Positions 55,820 through 64,000 of a DNA stretch of 64,000 nt are shown piece by piece. A model generated the notes under the pieces. That model searched no databases, was not told where the DNA came from, and worked only from the letters and a program-made list of their open reading frames with translations. A program made the position numbers and the translations under genes. This stretch comes from Microcoleus sp. FACHB-68 (GTDB taxonomy: Bacteria; Cyanobacteriota; Cyanobacteriia; Cyanobacteriales; Oscillatoriaceae). The stretch is from contig NZ_JACJOT010000001.1 of assembly GCF_014695715.1 (NCBI RefSeq), positions 310,001-374,000 of the forward strand. The letters are read 5' to 3'. Numbering within the stretch: the first letter of the stretch is position 1; every line of letters starts with the position of its first letter.

Positions 55820-57262
55820 ATGAGCGCATACGGCATAGATGTTTCAGACTTTCAGGAAAACGTCAATTGGCGGGCAGTTGCCAATGATGGCATTTCTTTT
55901 GCCTTTATCAAAGCAACAGAAGGCACAACCTTTGTCGCCAGTAGCTTCGCAACCAATTGGGCCGGCGCTAAGGCAGCCGGTTTGCTGCGGGGTGCGTACC
56001 ACTTCTTTCGCCCCCAAAGCGATGCCCAAGCGCAGGCGCAGCATTTCCTCAAAATTGTCAAAATGCAGCCCGGAGACTTGCCGGCAGTCTTAGATATTGA
56101 ATCCACCGGCGGCATGAGTGCCAGCACAATCGCCACACGCATGGCAACATGGTTATCGATAGTCGAGAAAGCAACCGGGCGCAGACCCATTATCTACACC
56201 TATCCCGGATTTTGGCAACGAATCGGCGATATGCAGCGCTTCTCAGACTATCCCCTATGGATCGCGCATTACACCAGCGACTCTGCGCCTTGGATCACCG
56301 GCGGTTGGGATACCTGGACAATGTGGCAATACACCGACTCTGGGCGGGTGAATGGAGTCTCAGGGGGTGTGGACATCAATCGCTTCCAAAGCTCACGGGA
56401 AGGGCAAACCACCTCAATCATCAAGCTTTTCCAGCAATGTTTGCAAAAAAAAGGCTTCAATCCTGGCAGCGTTAACGGTTATTTTAGTGCCACCACCAAA
56501 AACGCGGTCATTGCTTTTCAGAGAGCAATGGGACTTGAAGGTGATGGCATCGTGGGGGTTCAAACGTGGACGGCACTGATGGATAATAGTGTGATGCCCA
56601 AACCGGCACCTACACCGACACCCACGCCGGCACCGAAACCAACCCCAACACCGGCACCCATAACAACCCCAACACCGGCACCTCCCACCCCGTCTCAATA
56701 CATTATTAGTTTGGTGGATGCCGGTAAATACTATCAAGCCTTGCCTAACCAAAATCAAGCCGTTGAATGGCTGCAAAGACAAATTCCGCAAGCCATCCTC
56801 AGCGAATTTTCTAAAAAATGGCGAAACTCAAAATACCACGTACCCATTCGCCTGCTGGACGTGTTCAAGTTTTATCAAGGTTTGGCCAATCAAAATCAAT
56901 CGTTACAGTGGTTGCAGGGGCGAATTTCTTTACCCACTTTGCAGGAATTTGCCCAAAAGTGGCGCACTCCCAGCACCTCGTCCCAATCAACCCTCATCCG
57001 TCTGGTTGATGTTTGCCTTTACTATCAGCGCCGGATCAACCAAAATCAGGCGCTTGATTGGCTACAAAAGCAAATTCCCGCCGCCACCTTACAAGAGTTT
57101 GCCCGCCGGTGGCGTAATTCCACCTCCACAGCGCCAATTCGTTTGATTGATGTGTGCAGGTTTTATCAAGCCAAGCCCAATCAAAATCAGGCACTTAATT
57201 GGCTGCAAACCCAAATATCTCAAGCGACACTGATTTATTTTGCGCGTCGGTGGCGCGGATAA
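55820..57262 (+). CDS. GH25 lysozyme with peptidoglycan-binding domain and four C-terminal repeats
   Basis: This 480-residue protein is a predicted cell-wall hydrolase. Residues 1-195 form a GH25 muramidase (GIDVSDFQENVNWRAVANDG, FIKATEGTTF, PAVLDIESTGG with the catalytic acidic pair, and WQYTDSGRVNGVSGGVDIN). Residues 200-255 are a PG_binding_1 domain (GSVNGYFSATTKNAVIAFQR). A Pro/Thr/Ala linker (about 260-290) leads to four repeats of about 40-48 residues with the pattern IRLxDVxxFYQ, NQNQALxWLQ, ATLxEFARRWR, which I do not recognise. No signal peptide is present, so export is by another route or by lysis. The start is ATG 55820. Confidence 0.88.
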   Translation: MSAYGIDVSDFQENVNWRAVANDGISFAFIKATEGTTFVASSFATNWAGAKAAGLLRGAYHFFRPQSDAQAQAQHFLKIVKMQPGDLPAVLDIESTGGMSASTIATRMATWLSIVEKATGRRPIIYTYPGFWQRIGDMQRFSDYPLWIAHYTSDSAPWITGGWDTWTMWQYTDSGRVNGVSGGVDINRFQSSREGQTTSIIKLFQQCLQKKGFNPGSVNGYFSATTKNAVIAFQRAMGLEGDGIVGVQTWTALMDNSVMPKPAPTPTPTPAPKPTPTPAPITTPTPAPPTPSQYIISLVDAGKYYQALPNQNQAVEWLQRQIPQAILSEFSKKWRNSKYHVPIRLLDVFKFYQGLANQNQSLQWLQGRISLPTLQEFAQKWRTPSTSSQSTLIRLVDVCLYYQRRINQNQALDWLQKQIPAATLQEFARRWRNSTSTAPIRLIDVCRFYQAKPNQNQALNWLQTQISQATLIYFARRWRG

Positions 57263-57438
57263 TCCAAAATATTTGCTGTTGATTATTCTGGTTGGAGTGA
57301 ATTGCCGGCACTTCGCCTCAACCAGAAGTTTCCCGCATTTACCGTAAAAAAATGCGGCACAGAAACAGCCAAAAGAGCATCTTTTCGCCCACTGTGCCGG
57401 TAAGGTTTAATTTTTCAATTCAGATAAAAACTCAAATT

Positions 57439-57732
57439 CTACCGATACACAATTCGGTCTTCTCCATCCTTCGCCGTCACATTTTCATAAACGCCTTGAT
57501 CGCGTTTCACCAGCTTAGACATCCCGGCACTTTTGTAATCACTGTCGGATGTTGGGACACTCAGCCTTGGCACGCTAAGCAGCCGGCGCACAGGAGCATC
57601 TTCCGGAGTATTGCCGAGTTCACATTTAGCCAACTTGCACACGTCGCCCCAGGTTTTAACTTCCTGGTTCATACTGTGCATAACTTCGACCTTCTGGTTA
57701 TTGCTAGGACAGAAATAATCGTAGAGAGGCAT
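57439..57732 (-). CDS. FmdB-like zinc-ribbon protein, degenerate ribbon
   Basis: This 97-residue protein begins like the FmdB family of small zinc-ribbon regulators (MPLYDYFCPSNNQKVEVMHS). The first zinc knuckle is incomplete: only one Cys (PLYDYFC) is present where two are usual. The second region has DVCKLAKCELG, a Cys pair spaced by four residues. A metal site is therefore doubtful. The C-terminal half has no recognisable domain. It starts at ATG 57732. Nothing around it suggests a function. Confidence 0.75.
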   Translation of the reverse strand: MPLYDYFCPSNNQKVEVMHSMNQEVKTWGDVCKLAKCELGNTPEDAPVRRLLSVPRLSVPTSDSDYKSAGMSKLVKRDQGVYENVTAKDGEDRIVYR

Positions 57733-58089
57733 GGCGAAAAACTTGATTGCAACGAATGAGATTGCTATTACAAACCAGTATATAGCAACCCTAAATTGTT
57801 TGTGAACACGAAAAACCCTGGTTTTGCTATAAAACCGGCCTTCTCACCTCACGATGTTTACAAATCAGATAGCAGTCCTATAGGGCAGTTTTCCTCAAAA
57901 TTCAGACTCCAGGCTGATTGCCCGTCGCCCTCCCCACCTGACAAAATAACACCATCTGTAGGTTTTTGGAAGATTGGCCGGCATTAGGGGATCAGCAGAG
58001 TTGGATGAGGACTCTCTAACCTGTCTTGGAAAAATTTACACGATGCGAGCGCTTTATGGGGCTGGGCACTGCACAAAAGTGAGGGAATA

Positions 58090-58566
58090 ATGATTATTAA
58101 ATCTTGGATGGTGATTGGCGGCGTTACTTTCTTGGTTGCCCTAGGTAGTAACTTGATTACGCCGAAGGATGTCAAGTGGTTCAAGCACCTACAGCGCCCA
58201 AGATGGCTGACTTTTGAGGCGCTAATTCCTGTTATTTGGAGTATCGTCTTTATTTGTGGGGCTTGGTCAGCTTATATTATTTGGGAAAAAGACCCTGGAA
58301 GCCAGAAAACTTGGTTGTTGATGGCTTTTTACCTGTTAGTAGAAATTGCAATTGTTGCCTACAATCCAGGAATGTTAAGGCTGCGAAGTCTCAAAGCCGG
58401 CACCATGATCGGGGCAACCGGCACCCTTTTAGGTTTACTGTTACTACTAACCGTATGGCCGATTTCTGGATGGGCTGCTGCTTTACTTCTTCCCTATGTA
58501 ATTTGGAGTCCTATTGGCACTTATACAACTTGGGAGATGATTCGCCTCAATCCTGCGGATCAGTAA
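58090..58566 (+). CDS. TspO/MBR family membrane protein
   Basis: This 158-residue protein has five predicted membrane spans and belongs to the TspO/peripheral benzodiazepine receptor family, which binds tetrapyrroles and takes part in stress and light responses in bacteria. Family marks are KWFKHLQRPRWLTFEALIPV and IWSIVFICGAWSAYIIW in the first half, and LLPYVIWSPIGTYTTWEMIR at the end. Several aromatic residues of the canonical porphyrin pocket differ from the best-studied members, so ligand binding is not assured. It is monocistronic; ATG 58090 starts the first span. Confidence 0.87.
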   Translation: MIIKSWMVIGGVTFLVALGSNLITPKDVKWFKHLQRPRWLTFEALIPVIWSIVFICGAWSAYIIWEKDPGSQKTWLLMAFYLLVEIAIVAYNPGMLRLRSLKAGTMIGATGTLLGLLLLLTVWPISGWAAALLLPYVIWSPIGTYTTWEMIRLNPADQ

Positions 58567-58952
58567 AGCTAGGGATTACACGAAAAACGACAAAATGTAA
58601 ATACTTTGGGGGCAAAACATACAAGGAATAATTGAGCGGTATCGGCAATAATTTTCATATCCGAATGCTTTTCCCTGAGCAAGTCGATTATCAATTATGC
58701 GATGCCCTTTTTGTCAATAGCAACGAATAAACTGGCGCTTTAGTTGGAGTCATTCTGCCACCGATCTAGACCTGTCGCGCAGAAGTCAACGCAAAAAACC
58801 TCCTGATTTGTTAGCTGTCATTGCATTCCAACTTATCAAGAGGTTTTTAGATTCTGTATTTTGCTGAATTTTTTACTTAAGTAGAGACCAATGATTGCAC
58901 CTTGAAATTCTCACAAGCGTTACAATCGATCTAAACTTTTTTTTAAAGGCAC
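58567..58952. other. Spacer with long inverted pair, nothing coding
   Basis: A 386-nt spacer between TspO and the convergent ChaB-like gene. AAAAACCTC near 58794 and GAGGTTTTT near 58841 are complementary, about 40 nt apart, and could end transcription from either side. Confidence 0.4.
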
Positions 58953-59201
58953 CTAATTGCCACCAGACTGAACCGATTTGCGGGTCTGGTTGCTTTGTTG
59001 AGGCCGGCGGTGCCACTTGCCATCGTCACCCTTTTGGTAGTCATGTTCTACCGTGTTCATCGCAACGCGGCGGGCAGCATCTTCATCCATCCCGTTTGAC
59101 ATGGCGCTATTTAAGGCAGCCAGATAAATTTGTTGAGAGCCTTCAAGCATTTGGTCTTTGAGTTCTGGCGGCAACTCTTGTACTTGTTGTTTATCAGCCA
59201 T
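58953..59201 (-). CDS. ChaB family protein
   Basis: This 82-residue protein matches the ChaB family, small proteins of unclear role first noted near the Ca2+/H+ antiporter ChaA. The fit is in the middle: LPPELKDQMLEGSQQIYLAA, then LNSAMSNGMDEDAARRVAMN, and YQKGDDGKWHRR. It is hydrophilic and probably cytoplasmic. The last 15 residues are low complexity (Ser/Gln/Asn). No antiporter gene is nearby. Confidence 0.85.
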   Translation of the reverse strand: MADKQQVQELPPELKDQMLEGSQQIYLAALNSAMSNGMDEDAARRVAMNTVEHDYQKGDDGKWHRRPQQSNQTRKSVQSGGN

Positions 59202-59557
59202 GAAAACACTCCTAATTACTATTTAACTTTCTCTCTTAATCTTAATAAATGAAGTGAACAAAATCGTCGATCTAAAGGGTAAACTTTCCTGCACCCTTTC
59301 TCTATCTAAAGCATGATAAGATATGATTAAATTCAAAATAGCTTCTATCTAAAGGATAAAAAATCATGAATAATCTCTCATTCTAAAGAATCACATTCAG
59401 GTAAACCCTATAGATAGCGATGAAAACAAAAATAAAATAAAGCCGTAGGAAAATTCACCAAAGCGACTGCTGAAACCTTCCCTTCTCATCAAATTCTAAA
59501 TTTTGTTTAAATGTTCTCTCAAAAAACAGGTTAAATTAAAATGGAAAAAATCTAATA
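59202..59557. other. AT-rich divergent spacer
   Basis: A 356-nt stretch of AT-rich sequence with TATCTAAAG/GATAAA-like repeats near 59300-59365 (CTATCTAAAG twice). It should hold the promoters of the ChaB-like and lipoprotein genes. Confidence 0.4.
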
Positions 59558-60259
59558 ATGAAAAAAATACTGAAAAGAGTGATTTATTCTTGCCTATTAG
59601 TTTCTGTAACAGCACTTCTTGTTAGCTGTGGTAATGCCGGCACACCCGCCGCTAAGGTGCCTGAAGTTTCCAACACTGAAAACAGCCAAGCCGCTGAAAA
59701 TAATCGCTCACAAGCTGATACCGATGCCGATGATACCATTCAATTTAAACTAAAAGGAGGAACGAATACCTTTTCAATTAAGCCAGTCGTGGGTGGGGCA
59801 AAATTCCTAGATGCGGCTGAAGAAGAAATCGCTCGCTTCACGATTGGAAGTGACAGCAAACGGTTTAGAATTAACAGCGATGCCGGCAAAGTCTTAGGCT
59901 ATGCGGCGATCAAAGGTAGCGCTTGGACAATTGAGAACGCCGAGGGTACAAAAGAGCTTTATATTTTAAGCCGGCAGGAAGATGGGAATTATCAGCTCAA
60001 AAATGAAGCCGGCAAAGAAATTTACAGAATTACACTTCGCGACTACGGTTTTGAAATAGAAACACCGGCCAAACAATCACTTTATAAAGTGAAAGTCGAG
60101 GAAGATAAAATCGTTCTCATAGATGCGTCTGATCGAACATTTCTCTATACAAACTCACCCTTACCGCCTCTCACGCTAGTTTGCTTTGGCTTTGAGGATT
60201 TAAATATTGAACAGCAAGCAGCACTCGCTTATGCTGTCAATCTTTCAGGAGGAAGATAA
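59558..60259 (+). CDS. Lipoprotein of unknown function
   Basis: This 233-residue protein has a lipoprotein signal (KRVIYSCLLVSVTALLVSCG; the lipobox is LVSC with Cys24). An Asn/Ala/Asp-rich spacer follows, and then a beta-rich domain of about 150 residues with regular repeats (FKLKGGTNTFSIKPVVGGAK, IARFTIGSDSKRFRIN, EIYRITLRDYGFEIETP), as in barrel- or beta-sandwich lipoproteins. I do not recognise a family. It has a long upstream spacer and converges with the following minus-strand kinase, with 46 nt between them. Its place in the envelope is inferred from the lipobox. Confidence 0.82.
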   Translation: MKKILKRVIYSCLLVSVTALLVSCGNAGTPAAKVPEVSNTENSQAAENNRSQADTDADDTIQFKLKGGTNTFSIKPVVGGAKFLDAAEEEIARFTIGSDSKRFRINSDAGKVLGYAAIKGSAWTIENAEGTKELYILSRQEDGNYQLKNEAGKEIYRITLRDYGFEIETPAKQSLYKVKVEEDKIVLIDASDRTFLYTNSPLPPLTLVCFGFEDLNIEQQAALAYAVNLSGGR

Positions 60260-60305
60260 TCTGTGCAAATTCAGCTTTGACACAGATTTTGAACAAGATA
60301 ACGAC

Positions 60306-63300
60306 TTACCGGCGCACAGTTACGATTGGAGTCGGTTGCCTGATAGGAATCTCAATAATAAACTCCGCACCTCCACCGGGGGAGGAAATACATCTCAACT
60401 GACCCCCATGCCTTTCAACAATAATTTGATAGCTAATTGATAGCCCTAAACCCGTACCCGATCCAACAGGTTTCGTTGTATAGAACGGATCAAAAATTCG
60501 CAGACGCACTTCCTCTGGTATTCCCGGCCCGTTATCTGCAATAATGATCGCGATCCGATCTTCCTCTAACACCTCGGTGCGTAGGCGAATCTGCGGATCT
60601 TGAATGGTGGATTTTGCCTCAAGCTTTTGCGAATTTCCCCGCGCCGGAAATAGGGCATCAATCGCATTCGCCAGAATATTCATAAATACCTGATTCAACT
60701 GGCTGGCATAGCACTCCACCGGCGGCAAAGGGCCATACTCTTTAATTAGCTTAATTTCAGGATGTTCAGGCTGGGCTTTCAGCCGGTGTTGCAGTAGCAA
60801 CAAAGTGCTGTCTAAACCTTCATGGATATCAACAGATTTGCTCTGGGATTCATCTAGACGCGAGAAGTTCCGTAAAGAAAGCACGATCTGACGAATACGT
60901 TCCGCTCCAATTTTCATGGAAGAGAGCATTTTCGGCAAATCTTCAATAATAAAATCTAAATCAATAGCAATCGCAACTGCTTCAATCACAGGTGCCGGTT
61001 TCGGATATATCTGCTGGTAAAGCTGCACGATTTGCAACAGCTTTTGGATATACTCAACCGCAAAATTAAGATTACCCTGAATAAAACTAACCGGGTTGTT
61101 GATTTCATGGGCGACACCGGCAACCATCTGCCCTAGAGAAGACATTTTCTCACTTTGAATTAGCTGCGCTTGCGTTTGTTGCAGCGCTTTGAGCGCTTGC
61201 TCAAGCTGCTGGGCTTGCGCTTGGGCAATTCTAGCCGCTTCCTGAGCTTGAGCGTAGCTTTCGGCTTGGCTAATGGCAATCGCTAGCTGATCGCTCACAG
61301 CTTGCAGCAGTTCCACTTCATTATCACTCCAAGGCCGGTGCTCACTAAAATGCCCACAGCTAACCACACCAACATCACCAGAACGCGTTTGAATCGGTAA
61401 GGCTAAAAAAGCGGTGTAACCCAAATGCTTGCGAAGATATCGCTCCCAAGGCTCACTCGCCTTCGACATATCATCCACTCGTAACATTTCCAGGTTTAAC
61501 AGTTGCTTATTCACTAAAATGTCCGTTTTTTTAGCAGAGTAACAACCGAGAAAGCTAGGCATTTCAGAATTTTTGGCTTCCTTCACAACCTCCCAATGAG
61601 AGATATTTTGAATCTTTAATTTGGAAGTTTCTATTGGCTCGTATAGCTCAGAATTTAACATGAAGAGTTCGGAACTGTTTGGGCGATACCAAATAAATAG
61701 ACACTGATCAATTTGCAACAGATTGCGAATTTCGTGAACTGCCGTTCCTAAAATCGTATCTAAATCAAGAGAGTTGCGAATTTGGCTGGCGAGCCGGTTC
61801 AGCAGTTTTTCTCGTTGCGCGAGGGTTCTAGAGCGTACTTCCGACTGCCGCAGCGCTTCTTCTGCCTGTTTGCGCTTCGTGATGTCTTGAGAAATGCTCA
61901 CAGTACCGATCAAGACGCCATTGACATCGTAGATGGGCGAGTTTGTGGTCATTACCGGGAACGTCGTTTCGTCCTTACGTTGTAAGACAAATTCGCCGCT
62001 CCAACTTGTACCGGCTCTCAGGCGAGACAGCAGTTCTGCCGCCTCAGTTCGGGAAGCCTCAACGGGTAAAAGTTCTATAAAATTTCGACCGAGGGCTTCT
62101 TGTTTTTGCCAACCCTGAAGCGTCTCGGCAAATCGATTCCAATAAGTAATTTTTCCATCTAAATCGGTAGCGATTGCGGCTTGCTCCACTGCATCCAGCA
62201 GCAGTGCTTGAAAGTAGACTTGTTCTTCTACCCGCTTGCGCTCGGTGATATCTATGACCAAAGCATCCCAGAGAATATCTCCGTTGGGCTGCAATTCAGG
62301 CCGCGCCGCCGTTTGCAACCACTTGCGCTCACTCGACGGGGTGATCAACCGGCCTTCCCAATGCCAAGGCTCTAAGGTAGAAGCAGAAACGGCCATTGCC
62401 CGGTCAAGGGAGGGACGATCATCGGGATGGATCAGGTGATTGGCAAACGTTTGTTGAAATTCTTCGGGTTCTAATTCATAGAGTTCGCGGCACGCTGGAC
62501 TCACATATAAGATCGACTGGGAACCATCGGCACTGAGGCGATATTGGTAAATCACTCCCGGCACGCTGGCGGCTAGCCGTTGGAAGCGGGCTTCACTCCT
62601 AAGCAACTGCTCCTCTGCCAGCGTGCGCTCGGTCACGTCCTCATAGGTGCCCAGAATGCCCACCACACTGCCGCCGGCATCATGGAGTGGGATTTTATTG
62701 GTATCCGCCCACGACTGGTTGCCATCGGCTTGCAGATGGGTTTCGATGAGGTGATATTCGGGTGTGTCGGTTTCCATCACGCGCCGGTCGCTCTCACGAA
62801 ACCTGCCGGCCTCTTCTTCCGTCCAGAGCAAGTCGAAGTCAGTCAGCCCGACAATCTTTTCTGGAGTGCCCACACCGGCAGCCCGTGCAAAGTTCTGATT
62901 GCAACCGAGATAAACTGAATTTTTATCTTTCCAATAAATAAGTTCGGGAATATTGTCAATCACCAGCCGCAGCATTTGTTGAGAGGAACGCACCTGTTCT
63001 TGGGAGCGCTTGGTGGTCGTGATGTTGCGGGCAATTACAATAATTTGGTTGTCGATTAAAGGAATTAGCCGAGCTTCATAGCTTTGTTTTCCTGCCGGCA
63101 TCGGTAAAGAATACTCGATTTGTATCGGCACGGCAGCGGTTTCTTCTGGTGAAGCGAATACTTGTGAAATTGCAGAAGCCATCTGATGCCCCACGCCTGC
63201 CGGCAGAACATCTTGCATTCGTTTCCCCAAAAACATTTCTGGCGGTAAATATAAATCTTCAGGGTGTCCGGCGTTGTAATCAAGAATGGTGCCATCGGCG

Positions 63301-63833
63301 TAAAGCCGGAAGTACAAATCGGGAACTGCTTTAAAAATCGCTTGCAGTTCAGCCTCCGTTTGGCGCAGATGTGCCTCTGCCACAGCCCGATCGCAAATTT
63401 CTAACGTGAGCCGGCCCTTGAGTGCTGCTAGATCCGACGGCAAAGCCAGCGCTTGAGGAATCAGGGGTAACATCGCGCCTGCTGTGCATAACGCAATCAC
63501 AGCAGTCAAGGCTTTGAGACTGCCGGTTAGCCAAGAGTGCGAGTGCCACAGCGCCCACACTTCCGTCAGATGAGTTGTCCCACAGCTAAGGATAAAGGCT
63601 CCCAACAGCCAAAAAACCCAGTGAGAGGGCAGATCGTGACGCCGGCGGACGAAATAGACCAGCATTATTGAAATTGAGTAATAAACAACAGCGATCAAGG
63701 AATGGGACAGGATATGCAGCCACACTAAGGCCGGCTGCCAGAGGTCGCACGCTCCCCACTGCGGCAGGATAGCCCAACCTCGCCCATCAAGAATGAATTG
63801 CTCTGAAAAAATATTTCTTAACAATTCTTGCAT
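60306..63833 (-). CDS. Ethylene-receptor-like histidine kinase with four PAS and one GAF domain
   Basis: This 1175-residue hybrid sensor has an N-terminal region (1-130) with three membrane spans that aligns without gaps to the plant ethylene receptor ETR1 (offset 19). Cys84 and His88 (LSCGTTH) sit at the copper ligands Cys65 and His69, and Tyr51 at Tyr32. However, His44 replaces Asp25 and Ser55 replaces Pro36. Four PAS domains follow (about 148-262, 285-400, 415-530, 540-660), then a GAF domain (about 680-835), a coiled coil, and a histidine kinase core with His909 in [15 protein letters not shown] and [13 protein letters not shown]. The start is ATG 63833. Whether ethylene is sensed is inferred and is weakened by the Asp-to-His change. 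Confidence 0.9.
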   Translation of the reverse strand: MQELLRNIFSEQFILDGRGWAILPQWGACDLWQPALVWLHILSHSLIAVVYYSISIMLVYFVRRRHDLPSHWVFWLLGAFILSCGTTHLTEVWALWHSHSWLTGSLKALTAVIALCTAGAMLPLIPQALALPSDLAALKGRLTLEICDRAVAEAHLRQTEAELQAIFKAVPDLYFRLYADGTILDYNAGHPEDLYLPPEMFLGKRMQDVLPAGVGHQMASAISQVFASPEETAAVPIQIEYSLPMPAGKQSYEARLIPLIDNQIIVIARNITTTKRSQEQVRSSQQMLRLVIDNIPELIYWKDKNSVYLGCNQNFARAAGVGTPEKIVGLTDFDLLWTEEEAGRFRESDRRVMETDTPEYHLIETHLQADGNQSWADTNKIPLHDAGGSVVGILGTYEDVTERTLAEEQLLRSEARFQRLAASVPGVIYQYRLSADGSQSILYVSPACRELYELEPEEFQQTFANHLIHPDDRPSLDRAMAVSASTLEPWHWEGRLITPSSERKWLQTAARPELQPNGDILWDALVIDITERKRVEEQVYFQALLLDAVEQAAIATDLDGKITYWNRFAETLQGWQKQEALGRNFIELLPVEASRTEAAELLSRLRAGTSWSGEFVLQRKDETTFPVMTTNSPIYDVNGVLIGTVSISQDITKRKQAEEALRQSEVRSRTLAQREKLLNRLASQIRNSLDLDTILGTAVHEIRNLLQIDQCLFIWYRPNSSELFMLNSELYEPIETSKLKIQNISHWEVVKEAKNSEMPSFLGCYSAKKTDILVNKQLLNLEMLRVDDMSKASEPWERYLRKHLGYTAFLALPIQTRSGDVGVVSCGHFSEHRPWSDNEVELLQAVSDQLAIAISQAESYAQAQEAARIAQAQAQQLEQALKALQQTQAQLIQSEKMSSLGQMVAGVAHEINNPVSFIQGNLNFAVEYIQKLLQIVQLYQQIYPKPAPVIEAVAIAIDLDFIIEDLPKMLSSMKIGAERIRQIVLSLRNFSRLDESQSKSVDIHEGLDSTLLLLQHRLKAQPEHPEIKLIKEYGPLPPVECYASQLNQVFMNILANAIDALFPARGNSQKLEAKSTIQDPQIRLRTEVLEEDRIAIIIADNGPGIPEEVRLRIFDPFYTTKPVGSGTGLGLSISYQIIVERHGGQLRCISSPGGGAEFIIEIPIRQPTPIVTVRR

Positions 63834-64000
63834 GGGCTTTCTCTCATTTCGTTAAATAGTTTTCTCAAACGTTACCTTTAATAAAGATTATGGTGACGCT
63901 TACCCAAAGTATATTTCATTATAATAAAAAGCATTATGCGCTTCTTGTTTGAGCCGGTTTAGATTGTCAGCGGTGCGAAATATTCTGGATTGGGGTGTTT
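63834..64000. other. Upstream region of the ETR-like kinase, window end
   Basis: AT-rich sequence of 167 nt that should contain the kinase promoter. No gene begins here. Confidence 0.4.

Noticed and set aside
57352-57759. 135-codon plus-strand frame over the FmdB-like gene
   Set aside because: The minus-strand frame has the FmdB-type N-terminus; the plus frame resembles nothing.

Overview
The window reads as a chromosomal segment of a filamentous cyanobacterium, probably of the Oscillatoriales (Microcoleus/Oscillatoria type). The evidence is a photosystem II assembly gene (psb28), a phycobilin-type heme oxygenase (ho1), a cyanobacterial RNA polymerase omega subunit, a group 2 sigma factor, the cyanobacterial ATP synthase cluster with both b and b' subunits, at least five HIP1 octamers (GCGATCGC), and many heptanucleotide short tandem repeats between genes. 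Placement below phylum is inference. No rRNA or tRNA gene, complete insertion sequence, integrase or CRISPR array was seen.

Layout. 1-5.7 kb: 3' part of carB, a 43-residue membrane miniprotein, a group 2 sigma factor, a DUF760 protein and mutY. 5.8-11 kb: a minus-strand block with a CAP/RTX secreted protein, moaB, psb28, a DUF1565/SLH envelope protein, and the rpoZ operon. 11.4-17.4 kb: an SGNH hydrolase and a four-gene ABC-2 cluster resembling gliding-type GldA/GldF/GldG plus a DUF4340 protein. 17.7-24.1 kb: ho1, two Mo-nitro_C paralogs, a YwqG-like protein, a cupin, an SLH protein and a membrane-anchored tandem gamma-carbonic-anhydrase-like protein. 24.2-29.8 kb: mfd, a CNNM/CorC-type protein and cdd.

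29.8-35.7 kb is the most unusual part. Two overlapping gene pairs, the first a RelE/HigB-like toxin with an HTH antitoxin, end in proteins that share a 54-residue C-terminal domain. They are followed by a 1033-residue TPR-CHAT caspase-like protease. The block is flanked by an exact 39-bp direct repeat of the cdd 3' end and nearly lacks the CCGGC motif that is common elsewhere. I read it as an acquired stress, defence or cell-death island. That reading is inference.

36.2-40.6 kb: a response regulator/histidine kinase pair, an unknown gene, a small MITE-like element and an orphan ABC-2 permease. 40.8-47.2 kb: atpI-atpB-atpE-atpF2-atpF-atpH-atpA-atpG; beta and epsilon are not here, as is usual for cyanobacteria. 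Five spacers inside the cluster carry five different heptanucleotide repeats, and the 3' end of atpA is partly duplicated behind itself. 47.4-64 kb: a Uma2-family protein, an M15 dipeptidase, a 1862-residue Ser/Thr kinase-AAA-GAF-histidine kinase, hisA, a GH25 lysozyme with four unrecognised C-terminal repeats, an FmdB-like protein, TspO, a ChaB-like protein, a lipoprotein and an ethylene-receptor-like histidine kinase.
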